A stretch of 64,000 nucleotides of DNA from Xanthobacteraceae bacterium (GCA_023954195.1 JAMLIK010000003.1:186001-250000), one strand, 5' to 3'. Numbered from the stretch's first letter, positions 27,839 to 37,997 are shown. The notes: generated by a model not told the origin, from the sequence alone. Numbers and translations are program-made.

Positions 27839-28010
27839 CGCCCGACCCGCGGGCGCGGAATCGGAGTCATCGTCCCGGCATTTGCCGGCGCGATCGCTCC
27901 CGATCTGAAGGACCACGCAAGGAAATCCGGCCGGCGCTTTTCGGGACCGTGCGTGAATCGCCGGCCCGGTCTTGCGGAACGGCGATTTCGCGGCTATTCC
28001 CTCAGCCAGT

Positions 28011-28085
28011 GCTCCCTTCGTCTAGCGGTTAGGACGCGGCCCTCTCAAGGCTGAAACAGGGGTTCGATTCCCCTAGGGAGCGCCA
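28011..28085 (+). tRNA. tRNA-Glu (anticodon CTC)
   Basis: Acceptor GCTCCCT pairs with AGGGAGC, the D arm contains GTCTAGCGGTTAGGAC, the anticodon loop is CTCTCAA (anticodon CTC) on a CGGCC/GGCTG stem, and the T arm is CAGGGGTTCGATTCCCCTA. CCA is encoded at 28083-28085. Confidence 0.93.
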
Positions 28086-28243
28086 AAGCAACATCGATGA
28101 CGTTGTCTTAACGCATCTTTTCGCGATCTTCCCCAAATTGTCAGGAGCGGTTTGGGGAGCCTTGTTCGCCAGATCCTCTCCTCCGCGTCTGCGATCCGCT
28201 TCTCGCGCTTGGCCAGGTTCGGCCATTCATTTTGCGGTTCGGA

Positions 28244-28876
28244 TCAGAACATCCCGCGATATTTGTCGATGCCGCCGTTTTCGACCATGAAATCGATGAC
28301 GGCTTGCAGCCCTTCGCCTCGCGACAAATCGGTGAAGCCGAAGGGGCGGTCGCCGCGCATGCGGGTGGCGTCCGCGCGCATGACGCCAAGGTCGACGTTC
28401 ACATAGGGAGCGAGATCGCTTTTGTTGATAACGAGGAAATCCGAGCGGGTGATGCCGGGGCCGCCCTTGCGTGGAATTTCCTCGCCCTGACAGACGGAAA
28501 TGACATAGAGCGTGAGGTCGGCGAGGTCGGGGGAGAACGTCGCGGCGAGATTATCACCTCCCGATTCGATGAAGATCACATCGAGATCCGGAAACTTGCG
28601 GTTCATCTCGGCGATCGCCTGAAGATTGATGGAGGCGTCCTCGCGAATGGCGGTGTGCGGACAGCCGCCGGTTTCGACCCCTAAAATCCGATCCTCGGAC
28701 AGGGCCTGACGCCGCGCCAGGATCAGCGCGTCCTCCTTGGTGTAGATATCGTTGGTGATGACCGCGATGGAAAGCTGCTGACGGAGCGCCAGGCAGAGTT
28801 TTTCCGTGAGCGTTGTCTTCCCCGAGCCGACCGGGCCGCCGATGCCCACCCGGAGAGGTCCATGACGCGATGGCAT
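28244..28876 (-). CDS. ureG: urease accessory GTPase UreG
   Basis: A 210-residue SIMIBI GTPase that delivers nickel to apo-urease in complex with UreD/UreF. The P-loop [10 protein letters not shown] is at 13-22, [18 protein letters not shown] is the conserved middle block, the metal-binding Cys-Pro-His motif is seen in [11 protein letters not shown], and NKSDLAPYV gives the guanine specificity. Length is normal. It lies 30 bases downstream of ureE on the same strand and is transcribed away from the structural genes ureDABC. Confidence 0.96.
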   Translation of the reverse strand: MPSRHGPLRVGIGGPVGSGKTTLTEKLCLALRQQLSIAVITNDIYTKEDALILARRQALSEDRILGVETGGCPHTAIREDASINLQAIAEMNRKFPDLDVIFIESGGDNLAATFSPDLADLTLYVISVCQGEEIPRKGGPGITRSDFLVINKSDLAPYVNVDLGVMRADATRMRGDRPFGFTDLSRGEGLQAVIDFMVENGGIDKYRGMF

Positions 28877-28906
28877 GTCGTTCCCGATTCTGTTTAACGT
28901 TTGGCT

Positions 28907-29458
28907 TCAGTCGTGGTGATGGTGATGCGAATGGCCATCATGGTCGTGATCGTGGCCGTGCCCGTGATCGTGCCCGTGTGTGTGCTCGTGACCGTGCTGG
29001 TGCGCCGCGCCATGTCCCCCATAGGCGCCGCGGACCGGATTGAAGGGCGCCGTGATATCACGCACCGCCGCGCCGAGCCCGATCAGCATGCTCTTGATGA
29101 CATGGTCGCGCAGGATCAGGATTTTATCGGCCGCGATGGCCGCGGGCAAATGACGGTTTCCGATATGCCAGGCGAGTTGAGCGAGATGCGCCGGGTCGCG
29201 CGCCGTGATCTCGTAGAGCGGCTCGCTGGCGGCGGCGATTGTGACCACGGCGCCGTTATCGAGCACAAGCTCGTCTCCCGCGTCCAGGACGACGGGCTCG
29301 GCGAAATCGGCCAGGATCCGGGTGCCGTCCGTCAGCGTGATGGCCTTGCGGCGGAGATGGCGCTCGTCGTGCTCCAGCACCGCGATTCCGGAATGCGGAT
29401 GCGCCTGCGGACTGCTTTTCTGGTCGGAGGCTGTTCGAACCGCGATGGCCCGCAACAT
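28907..29458 (-). CDS. ureE: urease accessory nickel chaperone UreE
   Basis: A 183-residue protein. The N-terminal peptide-binding domain (about 1-75) precedes the metal-binding domain, with [14 protein letters not shown], containing the conserved His at the dimer metal site, and [12 protein letters not shown]. The last 35 or so residues are extremely His-rich ([19 protein letters not shown]), an extended nickel store like that of Klebsiella UreE. ATG 29458 is preceded by AAGGA at seven bases; the frame is open to 29524. It starts a ureE-ureG unit divergent from ureD. Confidence 0.93.
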   Translation of the reverse strand: MLRAIAVRTASDQKSSPQAHPHSGIAVLEHDERHLRRKAITLTDGTRILADFAEPVVLDAGDELVLDNGAVVTIAAASEPLYEITARDPAHLAQLAWHIGNRHLPAAIAADKILILRDHVIKSMLIGLGAAVRDITAPFNPVRGAYGGHGAAHQHGHEHTHGHDHGHGHDHDHDGHSHHHHHD

Positions 29459-29705
29459 ACGGCATCCTTTCTTCCGGTGGAGTGATGTTCTTCCGGCGGA
29501 GTGACGTTCGAGACGGGAGGTCAAGTCCGTCCCTCTCTCACTTCGTCAAAGTGTGCCGCATTTCGCGTTCTCTCTCAAGCAATCGTATCGCTTCGCATTG
29601 AGTTGTGTGCCGTTGCCTGCTGGTCTGCGCGGCTTGCGGGCGGTTTCTCGCTGCGGTAGGTTTCGGGGACTCATAGAAATAGCCGGATCGCAGGCCACTG
29701 CGGCG

Positions 29706-30578
29706 ATGGAGGGGCTTTCCTTGGATGCGGAGTTGGGGGAGCCTTCCTTGGATGCCGCATGCTGGCGCGCGGAGCTGGAGCTTTGGCTTGAACATCGCGA
29801 CGGCAAAACGCGGCTGGTTCGCCGGCGCCATAGCGGACCGCTTGTGGTGCAGCGTCCCTTTCATCCCGAGAGCGACGGCACCGCCCATATCTATCTGCTG
29901 CATCCGCCCGGAGGCGTCGCGGGAGGCGATATCCTGGAGACGACCTGCCATCTCGAACCAGGCGCGCGGGCCGTTCTGACGACGCCGGGCGCGACCAAGT
30001 TCTACCGCAGCTCACGCCGGCAAAGCCGGCAGCGGACCGTGATCGACGTCGCCGCCGGCGCGGTATGTGAGTTTCTTCCGCAGGAAACCATCATTTTCGA
30101 CGGCGCCGAAGCGCGCATCGAGACGCGGGTGGCGTTGGCCGACGCCAGCGCGACCTATGTCGGCTGGGATTTCCTGAGCTTGGGACGGCCCGCCGCGGGC
30201 GAGCGCTTCGCCAACGGCTCGGTTCAGCAGCGCATCGAGGTCTCGCTGGCCGGCCGTCCGGTCTGGTTCGAGCGGCTTTGCATTCAAGGGGATTCGCCGG
30301 TCGGCCACGCGCCGTTCGCATTGCGGGGGCGGCCGATCGTCGGCAATATGATCTATATCGGGCGGGTCGCGGAAAATGCCGCGGAGCGCGTTCGGGAGCG
30401 TATCGGGGAGGAAGCGCGCAACGTCTTTTCGATCAGCCAGCTCGATCGGGGGATTGTTTGCCGCTATCTCGGTGACATAGTGTCCGAAGGCAAGTTACTG
30501 TTCGCCCGCGCCTGGGACGTGCTGCGCGAGGCCGGCCAGGGCAAGCCGGCGGCGCCGCCGCGGATTTGGGCGACGTGA
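29706..30578 (+). CDS. ureD: urease accessory protein UreD
   Basis: A protein of about 290 residues that binds apo-urease and, with UreF and UreG, forms the nickel-loading complex. Family blocks are LHPPGGVAGGDILETTCHLEPGARAVLTTPGATKFYRS, VCEFLPQETIIFDGA and RYLGDIVSEGKLLFARAWDVLR. The frame is open from GTG 29553, but codons before 29706 lose the GC-rich third-position bias, so the ATG at 29706 is preferred. Two copies of TTCCTTGGATGC (29717 and 29744) near the start give a short duplicated SLDA motif. It is the first gene of the ureDABC unit. Confidence 0.92.
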   Translation: MEGLSLDAELGEPSLDAACWRAELELWLEHRDGKTRLVRRRHSGPLVVQRPFHPESDGTAHIYLLHPPGGVAGGDILETTCHLEPGARAVLTTPGATKFYRSSRRQSRQRTVIDVAAGAVCEFLPQETIIFDGAEARIETRVALADASATYVGWDFLSLGRPAAGERFANGSVQQRIEVSLAGRPVWFERLCIQGDSPVGHAPFALRGRPIVGNMIYIGRVAENAAERVRERIGEEARNVFSISQLDRGIVCRYLGDIVSEGKLLFARAWDVLREAGQGKPAAPPRIWAT

Positions 30579-30605
30579 GGCGAACACAGGCAGGGAGACC
30601 GGGCG

Positions 30606-30908
30606 ATGGAATTGTTGCCGCGCGAAAAAGACAAGCTGCTGCTTTTCACCGCAGGATTATTGGCGGAACGGCGAAAGGCTCGGGGGGTGAAGCTCAATTA
30701 CCCCGAGGTGATCGCCTATATCTCGGCCGCCATTCTTGAAGCGGCGCGCGATGGCAAGACGGTTGCCGAGCTGATGTCCTACGGCGCCACGCTGCTCACC
30801 CGCGACGACGTGATGGAGGGCGTGCCGGAGATGATCCACGACATTCAGGTCGAGGCCACCTTCCCGGACGGCACCAAGCTCGTCACCGTCCACAACCCGA
30901 TTCCATAG
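30606..30908 (+). CDS. ureA: urease gamma subunit
   Basis: A 100-residue protein of normal length with family blocks [76 protein letters not shown]. It is the smallest subunit of the (alpha-beta-gamma)3 urease that splits urea into ammonia and carbamate. GGGAGACCGGGCG precedes the ATG. It lies 27 bases after ureD and 10 bases before ureB. Confidence 0.97.
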   Translation: MELLPREKDKLLLFTAGLLAERRKARGVKLNYPEVIAYISAAILEAARDGKTVAELMSYGATLLTRDDVMEGVPEMIHDIQVEATFPDGTKLVTVHNPIP

Positions 30909-30918
30909 CGAGGCCGCC

Positions 30919-31224
30919 ATGATTCCCGGAGAATATTTTATCGAGGATGGAACGGTTGAACTCAATGCCGGCCGCGAGGTCCGCTCAATAGAGGTCGCGA
31001 ACTCCGGCGATCGCCCGATCCAGGTCGGTTCTCACTATCATTTCTATGAAACGAATACCGCGCTGGTTTTCGATCGGGACAAGGCGAAAGGCTTTCGTCT
31101 CAACATCCCGGCCGGCACGGCGGTGCGCTTCGAGCCCGGCCAGCATCGCACGGTCGAACTGGTGGCATTGGGCGGGGACCGCCAGGTTTATGGTTTCAAC
31201 GCCCGTGTGATGGGCAAGCTGTAA
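30919..31224 (+). CDS. ureB: urease beta subunit
   Basis: A 101-residue protein, with [44 protein letters not shown] and [23 protein letters not shown] as the family signature. It is a structural subunit around the UreC core. It is separated from ureA by 10 bases and from ureC by 18 bases, so the three are certainly one transcript. Confidence 0.97.
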   Translation: MIPGEYFIEDGTVELNAGREVRSIEVANSGDRPIQVGSHYHFYETNTALVFDRDKAKGFRLNIPAGTAVRFEPGQHRTVELVALGGDRQVYGFNARVMGKL

Positions 31225-31242
31225 AATTGCAGGAGACGCGAG

Positions 31243-32946
31243 ATGGTCACGATCACACGCCAAGCGTATTCGGACCTTTACGGCCCGACGACAGGTGACC
31301 GGCTGCGTCTCGCCGACACCGAACTCATCATCGAGATCGAAAAAGACCATACCGTTTATGGGGAGGAGGTCTCCTTCGGCGGCGGCAAGGTGATTCGCGA
31401 CGGTATGGGCCAAAGCCAGCGGCTGGCCCACGAGGTGGCCGACCTTGTCATCACCAATGTCATCATTCTCGATCACTGGGGCATCGTCAAAGCGGACGTC
31501 GGCATCAAGGACGGCCGCATTTCCGGCATCGGCAAGGCCGGCAATCCGGATATCCAGCCGGGGGTGACGATCGTCGTCGGACCGGGCACCGACGTGATCG
31601 CCGGCGAGGGCAAGATCCTCACGGCGGGCGCCATCGATACCCATATCCATTTCATCGCGCCGCAGCAGGCCGAGGAAGCCCTCTCCAGCGGCACCACCAC
31701 CCTCGTGGGCGGCGGCACCGGACCGACCGTCGGCACGCTGGCGACCACGGTCACGCCCGGCCCGTGGGCGATCCACCGGATGCTGGAAGCCGTCGAGGCG
31801 CTGCCGATCAATGTCGGCCTGCTCGGCAAGGGCAACGCCAGCCTGCCCGAACCGTTGCGCGAGCAGATCCGCGCGGGCGTGGTCGGCCTCAAGCTGCATG
31901 AGGACTGGGGCACGACGCCGGCCGCGATCGACAACTGCCTGACCGTCGCGGACGAGATGGACATCCAGGTTGCGCTCCACACCGATACGTTGAACGAGAG
32001 CGGATTCGTGCGGGACAGTTTCGCCGCGATGAAGGGGCGCGCGATCCACAGCTTCCATACCGAAGGCGCGGGCGGCGGCCATGCGCCGGACATCATCACC
32101 GCGGCGGGTGAAGCCAATATCCTGCCGTCCTCGACCAATCCGACGCGTCCCTACACCATCAACACCGTCGACGAGCACCTCGACATGCTGATGGTGTGCC
32201 ATCACCTCAGCCCGCAGATCCCGGAGGATGTCGCCTTCGCCGAATCGCGGATCCGCAAGGAGACGATCGCGGCGGAAGACATTCTGCACGATCTCGGCGT
32301 GTTTTCGATGATGTCGTCGGACTCGCAGGCGATGGGCCGCATCGGCGAGACCACGCTGCGCTGCTGGCAGACCGCGCACAAGATGAAGGTGCAGCGCGGG
32401 CCGTTGCCCGAGGACAGCGCGCGCAACGACAATTTCCGCGCCAAGCGCTATGTCGCCAAATACACCATCAATCCCGCGATCACCCACGGCTTCGCCCATG
32501 AAATCGGCTCGATCGCGGTCGGCAAGCGCGCCGACCTGGTGCTATGGAAGCCGGCCTTCTTCGGCGTCAAGCCGTCGCTGGTGATGCTCGGCGGCATGAT
32601 CGCAACCGCCCCGATGGGCGATCCCAATGCCTCGATCTCGACGCCGCAGCCGGTGCATTACCGGCCGATGTACGGCGTGCTCGGGCGCGCCCGCGGCTCG
32701 ACCGGCGTTACCTTCGTGTCCAAGGCCGCGCTGGATGACGGCATCGGCGACAAGCTCAAGCTCTCCAAGCAACTGGTCGCCGTGCGTGGCATGCGCACCA
32801 TTCGCAAGAAGGACATGATCCACAACGGGCTCACGCCCAAGCTGGAGGTCGACCCGCAGAACTATCAGGTCCGTGTCGACGGTCAGATCATCACCTGCGA
32901 GCCGGCGCACTCCCTGCCGATGGCGCAGCGGTATTTTCTGTTCTAG
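31243..32946 (+). CDS. ureC: urease alpha subunit (catalytic)
   Basis: A 567-residue amidohydrolase with a binuclear nickel site. [11 protein letters not shown] gives the first metal histidines, Lys217 in GLKLHEDWG is the carbamylated bridging lysine, and Cys319-His320 in MVCHHL lie on the mobile flap. The numbering matches Klebsiella UreC exactly. [24 protein letters not shown] and [12 protein letters not shown] are also intact, so the enzyme should be active. The TAG stop at 32944-32946 is supplied by the first CTAG of repeat A. Confidence 0.98.
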   Translation: MVTITRQAYSDLYGPTTGDRLRLADTELIIEIEKDHTVYGEEVSFGGGKVIRDGMGQSQRLAHEVADLVITNVIILDHWGIVKADVGIKDGRISGIGKAGNPDIQPGVTIVVGPGTDVIAGEGKILTAGAIDTHIHFIAPQQAEEALSSGTTTLVGGGTGPTVGTLATTVTPGPWAIHRMLEAVEALPINVGLLGKGNASLPEPLREQIRAGVVGLKLHEDWGTTPAAIDNCLTVADEMDIQVALHTDTLNESGFVRDSFAAMKGRAIHSFHTEGAGGGHAPDIITAAGEANILPSSTNPTRPYTINTVDEHLDMLMVCHHLSPQIPEDVAFAESRIRKETIAAEDILHDLGVFSMMSSDSQAMGRIGETTLRCWQTAHKMKVQRGPLPEDSARNDNFRAKRYVAKYTINPAITHGFAHEIGSIAVGKRADLVLWKPAFFGVKPSLVMLGGMIATAPMGDPNASISTPQPVHYRPMYGVLGRARGSTGVTFVSKAALDDGIGDKLKLSKQLVAVRGMRTIRKKDMIHNGLTPKLEVDPQNYQVRVDGQIITCEPAHSLPMAQRYFLF

Positions 32947-33046
32947 AGCATGATCCCGAAAAGTGGACACCGGTTTTCGGAAAAGATCATGCTCAAACAA
33001 AAAGATGAACGACGAGTCTGATTCAACGTAGTTGAACCGGACTCTA
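32943..33046. repeat. dispersed repeat A, copy at the ureC stop
   Basis: A 104-bp copy: CTAGAGCATGATCCCGAAAAG, GTGGACACCGGTTTTCGG, AAAAGATCATGCTC, then ATTCAACGTAGTTGAACCGGACTCTAG. The GAGCATGATC and GATCATGCTC arms and the inner CCGAAAA/TTTTCGG arms allow a strong hairpin. The first CTAG contains the ureC stop codon; the last CTAG is shared with repeat B. Confidence 0.85.
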
Positions 33047-33150
33047 GAGCGTTTTAGAGCGAAGTGGACACCGGTTCGCGTCAAGAAGACGCGTCAAAAC
33101 AAAAGGCCAGAGCCCCGCTCCGATTCCATCGGAGCGGAAATGGCTCTGAG
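33043..33150. repeat. dispersed repeat B, copy 3, fused to repeat A
   Basis: CTAGAGCGTTTTAGAGCGAAG, GGACACCGGTTCGCGTCAAG, AAGACGCGTCAAAAC, hairpin arms CGCTCCGAT-TCC-ATCGGAGCG and the end ATGGCTCTGAG. It follows repeat A with a shared CTAG and lies between ureC and the urea transporter gene. Confidence 0.85.
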
Positions 33151-33199
33151 AGTATCCCCGGAAACGGGGAGGTCTTGTCGAAGGATCCGGAGAACTTCC

Positions 33200-34231
33200 G
33201 TGCGCGTTGACCAGTTTCAGGATCATGCTGCCTTGGGCTTCGTCGATTGGACGTTGCGCGGGATCGGGCAGGTCGTCTTTCAGAACAATCCCCTGGCCGG
33301 GCTTGTGATCCTGATCGGCCTTCTGGTCAACTCCTGGATCTACGCGGTGATCTGCCTTGTCGGCGTGGTCGCGAGCACCCTGACGGCCATCATCCTCAAG
33401 GCGGATCGCGCGCTGATCCGCGACGGCCTGTTCGGCTTCAACGGCGCGCTGGTCGCGCTCGCGCTGGTCGCGTTCACCAGCGAGGATTTCCGGACCGGCG
33501 CGATCCCGTCGGTCGCGATGCTGGTCTATCTGATTTGCGCCGCGGCCATGAGCACGATGCTGTTCGCGAGCCTCGCGGCGCTGCTCGGTCCGCACAAGGT
33601 CGCGCCCCTGACGATGCCCTTCGTGTTGATCGGCTGGCTGTTTTTGTTCGCGATCCTGAAATTCGACGCGATCGATGCGGGACCGATGGCGAAGCCGGTT
33701 TCGCCCGATCAGTTTTCCTATGCCGCGCCTTACGATCTGCGGACGTGGTACGAGGGCATCGGCACGTCGATCGGCCAGATCTTTTTCCAGGATAGCTGGA
33801 TCGCGGGCTACATCATTCTCGTCGGCATCGCGATTCATTCGCGGATCAGCGCGGCCATGGGGCTTCTCGGCGCGGTGATCGGCACCGTCGTCGCGGTTGT
33901 GTTCGGGGGGCCCGAAGGGGCCATCCGTGACGGCCTGTTCGGCTACAATTCGGCGCTGACCGCGATCGCGCTCGGCGGCTTCTTTCTGGTGTTGACCTGG
34001 AGCAGCTTTTTCTACGCCGTATTCGGCGCGGTCGTCTCAGCCTGGCTGTGGGCCTCGATCGCCATTTTCCTGAAACCGATCGGGATGCCGGTGCTGACGT
34101 CGACCTTTGTCATCGTCACCTGGACCATGCTGATCGGCCAGTACGCGTTCAAGGCGCTGGTGCCGGTGCCGCCCGCCGAGGCGACGACGCCGGAAGACAA
34201 CCGCAGGCGCTACCTTGAGGCGAAGCGGTAG
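33200..34231 (+). CDS. urea transporter (UT family)
   Basis: A 343-residue membrane channel with about ten helices and the internal two-fold repeat of the UT family: RDGLFGFNGALVALAL at about 76-91 matches RDGLFGYNSALTAIAL at about 245-260, each forming half of the urea pore. APLTMPFVLIGW is the UT signature segment. GTG 33200 is chosen because GGAG lies eight bases upstream; the frame runs back through repeat B to 33032, which is unlikely to be coding. It probably imports urea for the urease encoded just upstream. Confidence 0.9.
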   Translation: MRVDQFQDHAALGFVDWTLRGIGQVVFQNNPLAGLVILIGLLVNSWIYAVICLVGVVASTLTAIILKADRALIRDGLFGFNGALVALALVAFTSEDFRTGAIPSVAMLVYLICAAAMSTMLFASLAALLGPHKVAPLTMPFVLIGWLFLFAILKFDAIDAGPMAKPVSPDQFSYAAPYDLRTWYEGIGTSIGQIFFQDSWIAGYIILVGIAIHSRISAAMGLLGAVIGTVVAVVFGGPEGAIRDGLFGYNSALTAIALGGFFLVLTWSSFFYAVFGAVVSAWLWASIAIFLKPIGMPVLTSTFVIVTWTMLIGQYAFKALVPVPPAEATTPEDNRRRYLEAKR

Positions 34232-34724
34232 CGCGTTTTCGGTTTTGATGGAAACGTCATTATTGCTGGGCTGGATCCGGCTGCGGGGCCGAGCCCCTCC
34301 GGCTTTCAAAAAGATGAATGCCCGGATCGAGTCCGGGCATGACGGCGGATGATTCCGTCAGAAGTGGAAGACCTCGAGACTCATTTCGGATTGGATCGAC
34401 GCAAAACTCAAGCACCGCCGTCATTCCGGGATGCGCCTTCTTCAGGCGCGGGCCCGGAATCCATACGTTCGGCGGTGGTTATGGGTTCCGGGCTCGCTCG
34501 CGAAGATGCGAGCGCCCGGCACGACCAGATTGAAGCGATTCAATCCAATTCGAAAACGCTCTAGCAGGCATTGAAAATGGCTTCGTGCGCCGGGCGCGCT
34601 GCGGCACGAAGTGACGCTGCGCAGAACCGGGGCCGTTCCGGTCACAGTGTTTGCGACGGTGCCGGTTCTGCGACAGCGTTTCACGCTGCGTCGCCCTCGG
34701 GACATGGGGAGCAGATTCTGGACC
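34232..34724. other. intergenic region with repeat C and other repeat pieces
   Basis: About 490 bases without a convincing gene. Positions 34262-34345 carry repeat C (GGGCTGGATCCGG, GGGGCCGAGCCCC, AAAAAGATGAATGCCCGGATCGAGTCCGGGCATGACGG in separate arms). About 34445-34525 holds another palindromic type (CCCGGAATCCATACG ... ATGGGTTCCGGGCTCGC). At 34545-34563 there is a half repeat B end (TTCGAAAACGCTCTAG). The rest shows no recognisable content. The convergent ureF and urea transporter genes both end here. Confidence 0.55.
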
Positions 34725-35381
34725 TCAAGACCGGAACAGGCGGCTGTATTGCGTCTCATGCCAGGCGCTGGCCATGGCCAGCGCGGGCGCCACGTTGCCG
34801 ATCTCGTCATCGGGGAGCGAGGCGGCATTTTCGGCCGCGCGTTCGACCACCGGCACCGCGGCAATCAGGATGCGCTGGCCGGACGTATGGCCGAGCGGCA
34901 CGAGACGGATGGCGGCGGCGACCTGTGCTTCAACCACGCTCCAGATCAATCCCATGAGCGCGTCCGCCGGCGCGATTCCCCAGTGATGGGCCGCGATCGC
35001 GAACATGGCCGGATAGGTGACGGCGCGTCCGGGCCCGCGCCGCGCCAGCGACACGTCGAGATCGGTCAGCAGGCGCAGCAATGCCTCGCCCATCTGTCGG
35101 TCCTCAAGCGCGAGTTCGCGACTCTCGCGCCCGGCGGCGAGCCAGGCGTCCCATGACAGGAACCGCTCGCTGTCGTCGCGTTCCAATGCATGGGCCATGC
35201 GCCAGAACAGGGCGCCGTCGAGCTCGGCGTAGTTGTGCTCCAGCGTTCCGAGAATCCAGTTGCGCGCGCTGGTCTCGTCGATCACCATGCGGGCGGCGAC
35301 TGCCGCTTCCAGTCCCCGCGAATAGGAGAACGCTCCCACCGGCAGGCTCGGGCTGACGAGACGCAGCAGGTGAAGCGACAT
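34725..35381 (-). CDS. ureF: urease accessory protein UreF
   Basis: A 218-residue all-helical protein that links UreD to UreG and acts as a checkpoint in nickel insertion. Visible patterns are LRLVSPSLPVGAFSYSRGLE at the N-terminus, GALLRLLTDLDV-like helices, YPAMFAIAAHHWGI and the C-terminal DEIGNVAPALAMASAWHETQYSRLFRS. ATG 35381 with GGAG just upstream is preferred to a TTG nine codons earlier. It stands alone on the minus strand, about 5.8 kb from ureE-ureG, an unusual split for the accessory genes. Confidence 0.94.
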   Translation of the reverse strand: MSLHLLRLVSPSLPVGAFSYSRGLEAAVAARMVIDETSARNWILGTLEHNYAELDGALFWRMAHALERDDSERFLSWDAWLAAGRESRELALEDRQMGEALLRLLTDLDVSLARRGPGRAVTYPAMFAIAAHHWGIAPADALMGLIWSVVEAQVAAAIRLVPLGHTSGQRILIAAVPVVERAAENAASLPDDEIGNVAPALAMASAWHETQYSRLFRS

Positions 35382-35476
35382 GGCTCCGGGGCGGTCATGA
35401 AAAGCCAAGTGCCGTCTCCCTCTTGCGATCGCCGGATCGTGGCGCGAACGGGTATTTCGTTCACTTGAAAGCCCGC

Positions 35477-35580
35477 TAGAGCATGTTTCAACTGCGTTGA
35501 ATCACGCTCGTCGCTCATCTTTTTGTTTGAGCATGGTCTTTTCCGAAAACCGGTGTCCGCTTTTCGGGATCATGCTCTAG
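35477..35580. repeat. dispersed repeat A, inverted copy at the permease stop
   Basis: CTAGAGCATGTTTCAACTGCG, TTTGTTTGAGCATGGTC, TTTTCCGAAAACCGGTGTCCGC and TTTTCGGGATCATGCTCTAG: the same element as 32943-33046 in the opposite orientation. Its last CTAG (35577-35580) provides the TAG stop of the adjacent minus-strand GntP-type gene. Confidence 0.85.
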
Positions 35581-37016
35581 AACGAACCGAACATCGACCC
35601 CAGGACGAGAACGACCGCAAGCGATATGACAACGCCGACGATCACGGTCATGACCATGTCGAAATAACTGCTGGCATGCGTCTGCTTGCTGATCTGAAGC
35701 AGGAGCAGAACGGTGCCGTTGTGCGGAAGGGCGTCGAGCGTTCCCGCGCTGATGACCGTCAGCCGGTGCATCAGGGCCGGGTCGATGCCGTGTTCAAGCG
35801 CGAGGCGCATGTAGTCGGCTCCCAGCGCGTTGAGCGCGATGGCCATTCCGCCGGACGCCGTGCCCGTCAACGCGGCCAATGCATTCATCGCCACGACGAG
35901 CGAAATCAGCGGCCCTCCGGGGACTTGCAGCACCGCATCGCGAACGACCGCGAATGCCGGCAGCGCGGCCACCACGGCGCCGAATCCGACAAGGCTGGCG
36001 ACAGTCATGATCGGCAGGACCGAGGAATTCGCGCCGGCGTCGAGGCTTTCGCGCAGCGCCGACAGCCGCTGATAGTTGACGGCAATGAGAGTCAGAATGG
36101 CCGCCGCGAGGGCGATCAGGACCGCCCAGACGCCGATCAGGCCGCCGACCTCCAGATTCCACGGCGCGGCCGCGAGAAACGAGAAGTCGAGGCGCGGGAG
36201 CACCACCAGCGCCATCATGAAATTGACGACAATGACGACGATCAGCGGCAACAGCGCGAAAACGAAGGGCGGATACCTGTCGGTGCGCTGGCCATGGGTC
36301 AGTTCGGCCGGGTCGAAATCGCCCGACAACGTCGCCTGTTCGCGGGTTTTCTCGGCGATCACCAGCGCCTCGGAATCATCGACATAAGTCTCGCCGGCCT
36401 TGCGCGCGGCGGCTTCCGCCCGCGCGAGCCACCACATGCCGAAAACGAAGGTGACGATCGATGCGATGATGCCGAGGCCGGGCGCCGCGAATGTCGTCGT
36501 TCCGAAATAGGGCATCGGAATCGCGTTGTTGGTCGACGGCGTGCCGGGAAGCGCCGACATTGTGAACGTGAAGGCGCCGAGCCCGATGGCCGCCGGCATC
36601 AACCGGGCGGGAATGTTCGCCGCCTTGAACATCTCGCGGGCCATCGGAACGAGAACGAAGAACGCGACAAACACGCTGACGCCGCCATAGGTCACCACGG
36701 CGGACGCAAGGACGACCGACAGCATCGTCCGTTTCGTCCCCAGCCGTTCCGTGAGAAAGCGCGCGATCGACGTGATCGATCCACTGTCATCCATCAGCTT
36801 GCCGAAGATTCCCCCGAGCAGGAATAGCGGAAACCATCGCGCGACAAAGCTGGCGGTGCCGCCCATGAAGGTCTGGGTCCAATGCGCAAGAAGGGGTTCG
36901 CCGGAGATCAAAGCGGCAAGGAGCGCCGCCAGCGGCGAGAGCATCAGGACGCTCCAGCCACGGTAGGCGAACCACATCAGAAGCGCGAGTCCGACCAGAA
37001 TCCCGATGAGCCCCAT
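35577..37016 (-). CDS. GntP family permease (gluconate/organic acid:H+ symporter type)
   Basis: A 479-residue membrane protein with about 12-14 helices. GGIFGKLMDDSGSITSIARFL and GTASGGMAIALNALG are the conserved GntP segments, and the N-terminus LIGILVGLALLMWFAYRGWSVL is the usual opening. The family moves gluconate, related sugar acids or other carboxylates with protons; the real substrate is not known. It lies between ureF and the nickel permease on the same strand, and nothing links it functionally to urease. Its TAG stop comes from repeat A. The ATG follows CGAGGTCTGGTC. Confidence 0.85.
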   Translation of the reverse strand: MGLIGILVGLALLMWFAYRGWSVLMLSPLAALLAALISGEPLLAHWTQTFMGGTASFVARWFPLFLLGGIFGKLMDDSGSITSIARFLTERLGTKRTMLSVVLASAVVTYGGVSVFVAFFVLVPMAREMFKAANIPARLMPAAIGLGAFTFTMSALPGTPSTNNAIPMPYFGTTTFAAPGLGIIASIVTFVFGMWWLARAEAAARKAGETYVDDSEALVIAEKTREQATLSGDFDPAELTHGQRTDRYPPFVFALLPLIVVIVVNFMMALVVLPRLDFSFLAAAPWNLEVGGLIGVWAVLIALAAAILTLIAVNYQRLSALRESLDAGANSSVLPIMTVASLVGFGAVVAALPAFAVVRDAVLQVPGGPLISLVVAMNALAALTGTASGGMAIALNALGADYMRLALEHGIDPALMHRLTVISAGTLDALPHNGTVLLLLQISKQTHASSYFDMVMTVIVGVVISLAVVLVLGSMFGSF

Positions 37017-37269
37017 GACCAGACCTCGTTGTTAAACTTTGTTTGAGATGACAGACGTTTCTTCATAGCCCGGTCAAGACCGGCGATGCCAGTTTCGGTG
37101 GAAAATTCTCTCTGACAAGAAGGGTTGCAGCCTTCTGCCCGCGGCGTCGCCCGTCATTCGGCGAAAGTCATGGTCATGGCGTGAAGCAAGACGAATGATA
37201 TCGGCGGTCAACGCCTCGTCATCCGCGCTGCATCGGGGCCTTTTGCGGTGGGCCGAATTTCGCCGCCGC

Positions 37270-37965
37270 TCAAGTCAGCGCCGTCTCGATGATTGTGTTG
37301 AGGCCGATCCCGATGGTGATGACGCCGACCGCGCCTTGCAGGCCGCGATTGGCCCAGGTCAGGAATTTCGCCGATGCCGCGATCGGCAGCGCGATCACCG
37401 TCGACAGCGCGCCCATTCCGATCATCGAACCGATGCCGAACAGCAGCACATACAGGAGGCCCTGCCCGGCATTCCCGGCCTGCGACACTGTCAACACCAG
37501 CAGCGCGGCCGAGCCGGCCATGCCGTGCATCAGCCCGACCAGCAGCGAGCGCCAGCGAAATCCGTGGCCGTGCCTGTGCGGGTTTTGCCTATGCGACCCG
37601 GTCTCGCCGGCGTGGCTATGCACATGAATGTGCCGCGTGCCATCGTCGTGCCCGTGCTGGTGAAAGTGGACGCGATCGCGCCGCAGCCGCCACAACACAT
37701 GGGCGCCGAGTCCGACCAGCATGATGCCGACCGCCGTTTCGAGCGGCTTCTCGACGTGCTCTGGAATTGCCTTGCCCAACACCAGCGCCGCGCCGGCGAA
37801 CAGAAACAGGGTGACGGTATGCCCCAGCCCCCAGGTCAGCCCATGCTTGACGATGTCGCCGACCTGGCTGCGGCGGGCCGCGATGCTTGAAACCGCCGCG
37901 ATGTGGTCGGCCTCCAGCGCGTGCTGCATTCCCAGCATGAACCCCAAACCCAGAAATGCCAGCAT
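37270..37965 (-). CDS. nickel permease, NicO/UreH type
   Basis: A 231-residue inner-membrane protein with six hydrophobic helices. Helix I carries GMQHALEADHIAAVSS, related to the H-x4-D-H metal motif of the NiCoT/NicO families. A His-rich cytoplasmic or periplasmic loop follows at about 100-133 (HFHQHGHDDGTRHIHVHSH, HRHGHGF). It probably imports nickel for urease. Position supports this: a TonB-dependent receptor and nikR follow within 0.2-3 kb. The ATG at 37965 is the only good start. Confidence 0.85.
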   Translation of the reverse strand: MLAFLGLGFMLGMQHALEADHIAAVSSIAARRSQVGDIVKHGLTWGLGHTVTLFLFAGAALVLGKAIPEHVEKPLETAVGIMLVGLGAHVLWRLRRDRVHFHQHGHDDGTRHIHVHSHAGETGSHRQNPHRHGHGFRWRSLLVGLMHGMAGSAALLVLTVSQAGNAGQGLLYVLLFGIGSMIGMGALSTVIALPIAASAKFLTWANRGLQGAVGVITIGIGLNTIIETALT

Positions 37966-37997
37966 CGTGATGCGATCCTGATTTGCGCGTTGCGAGA

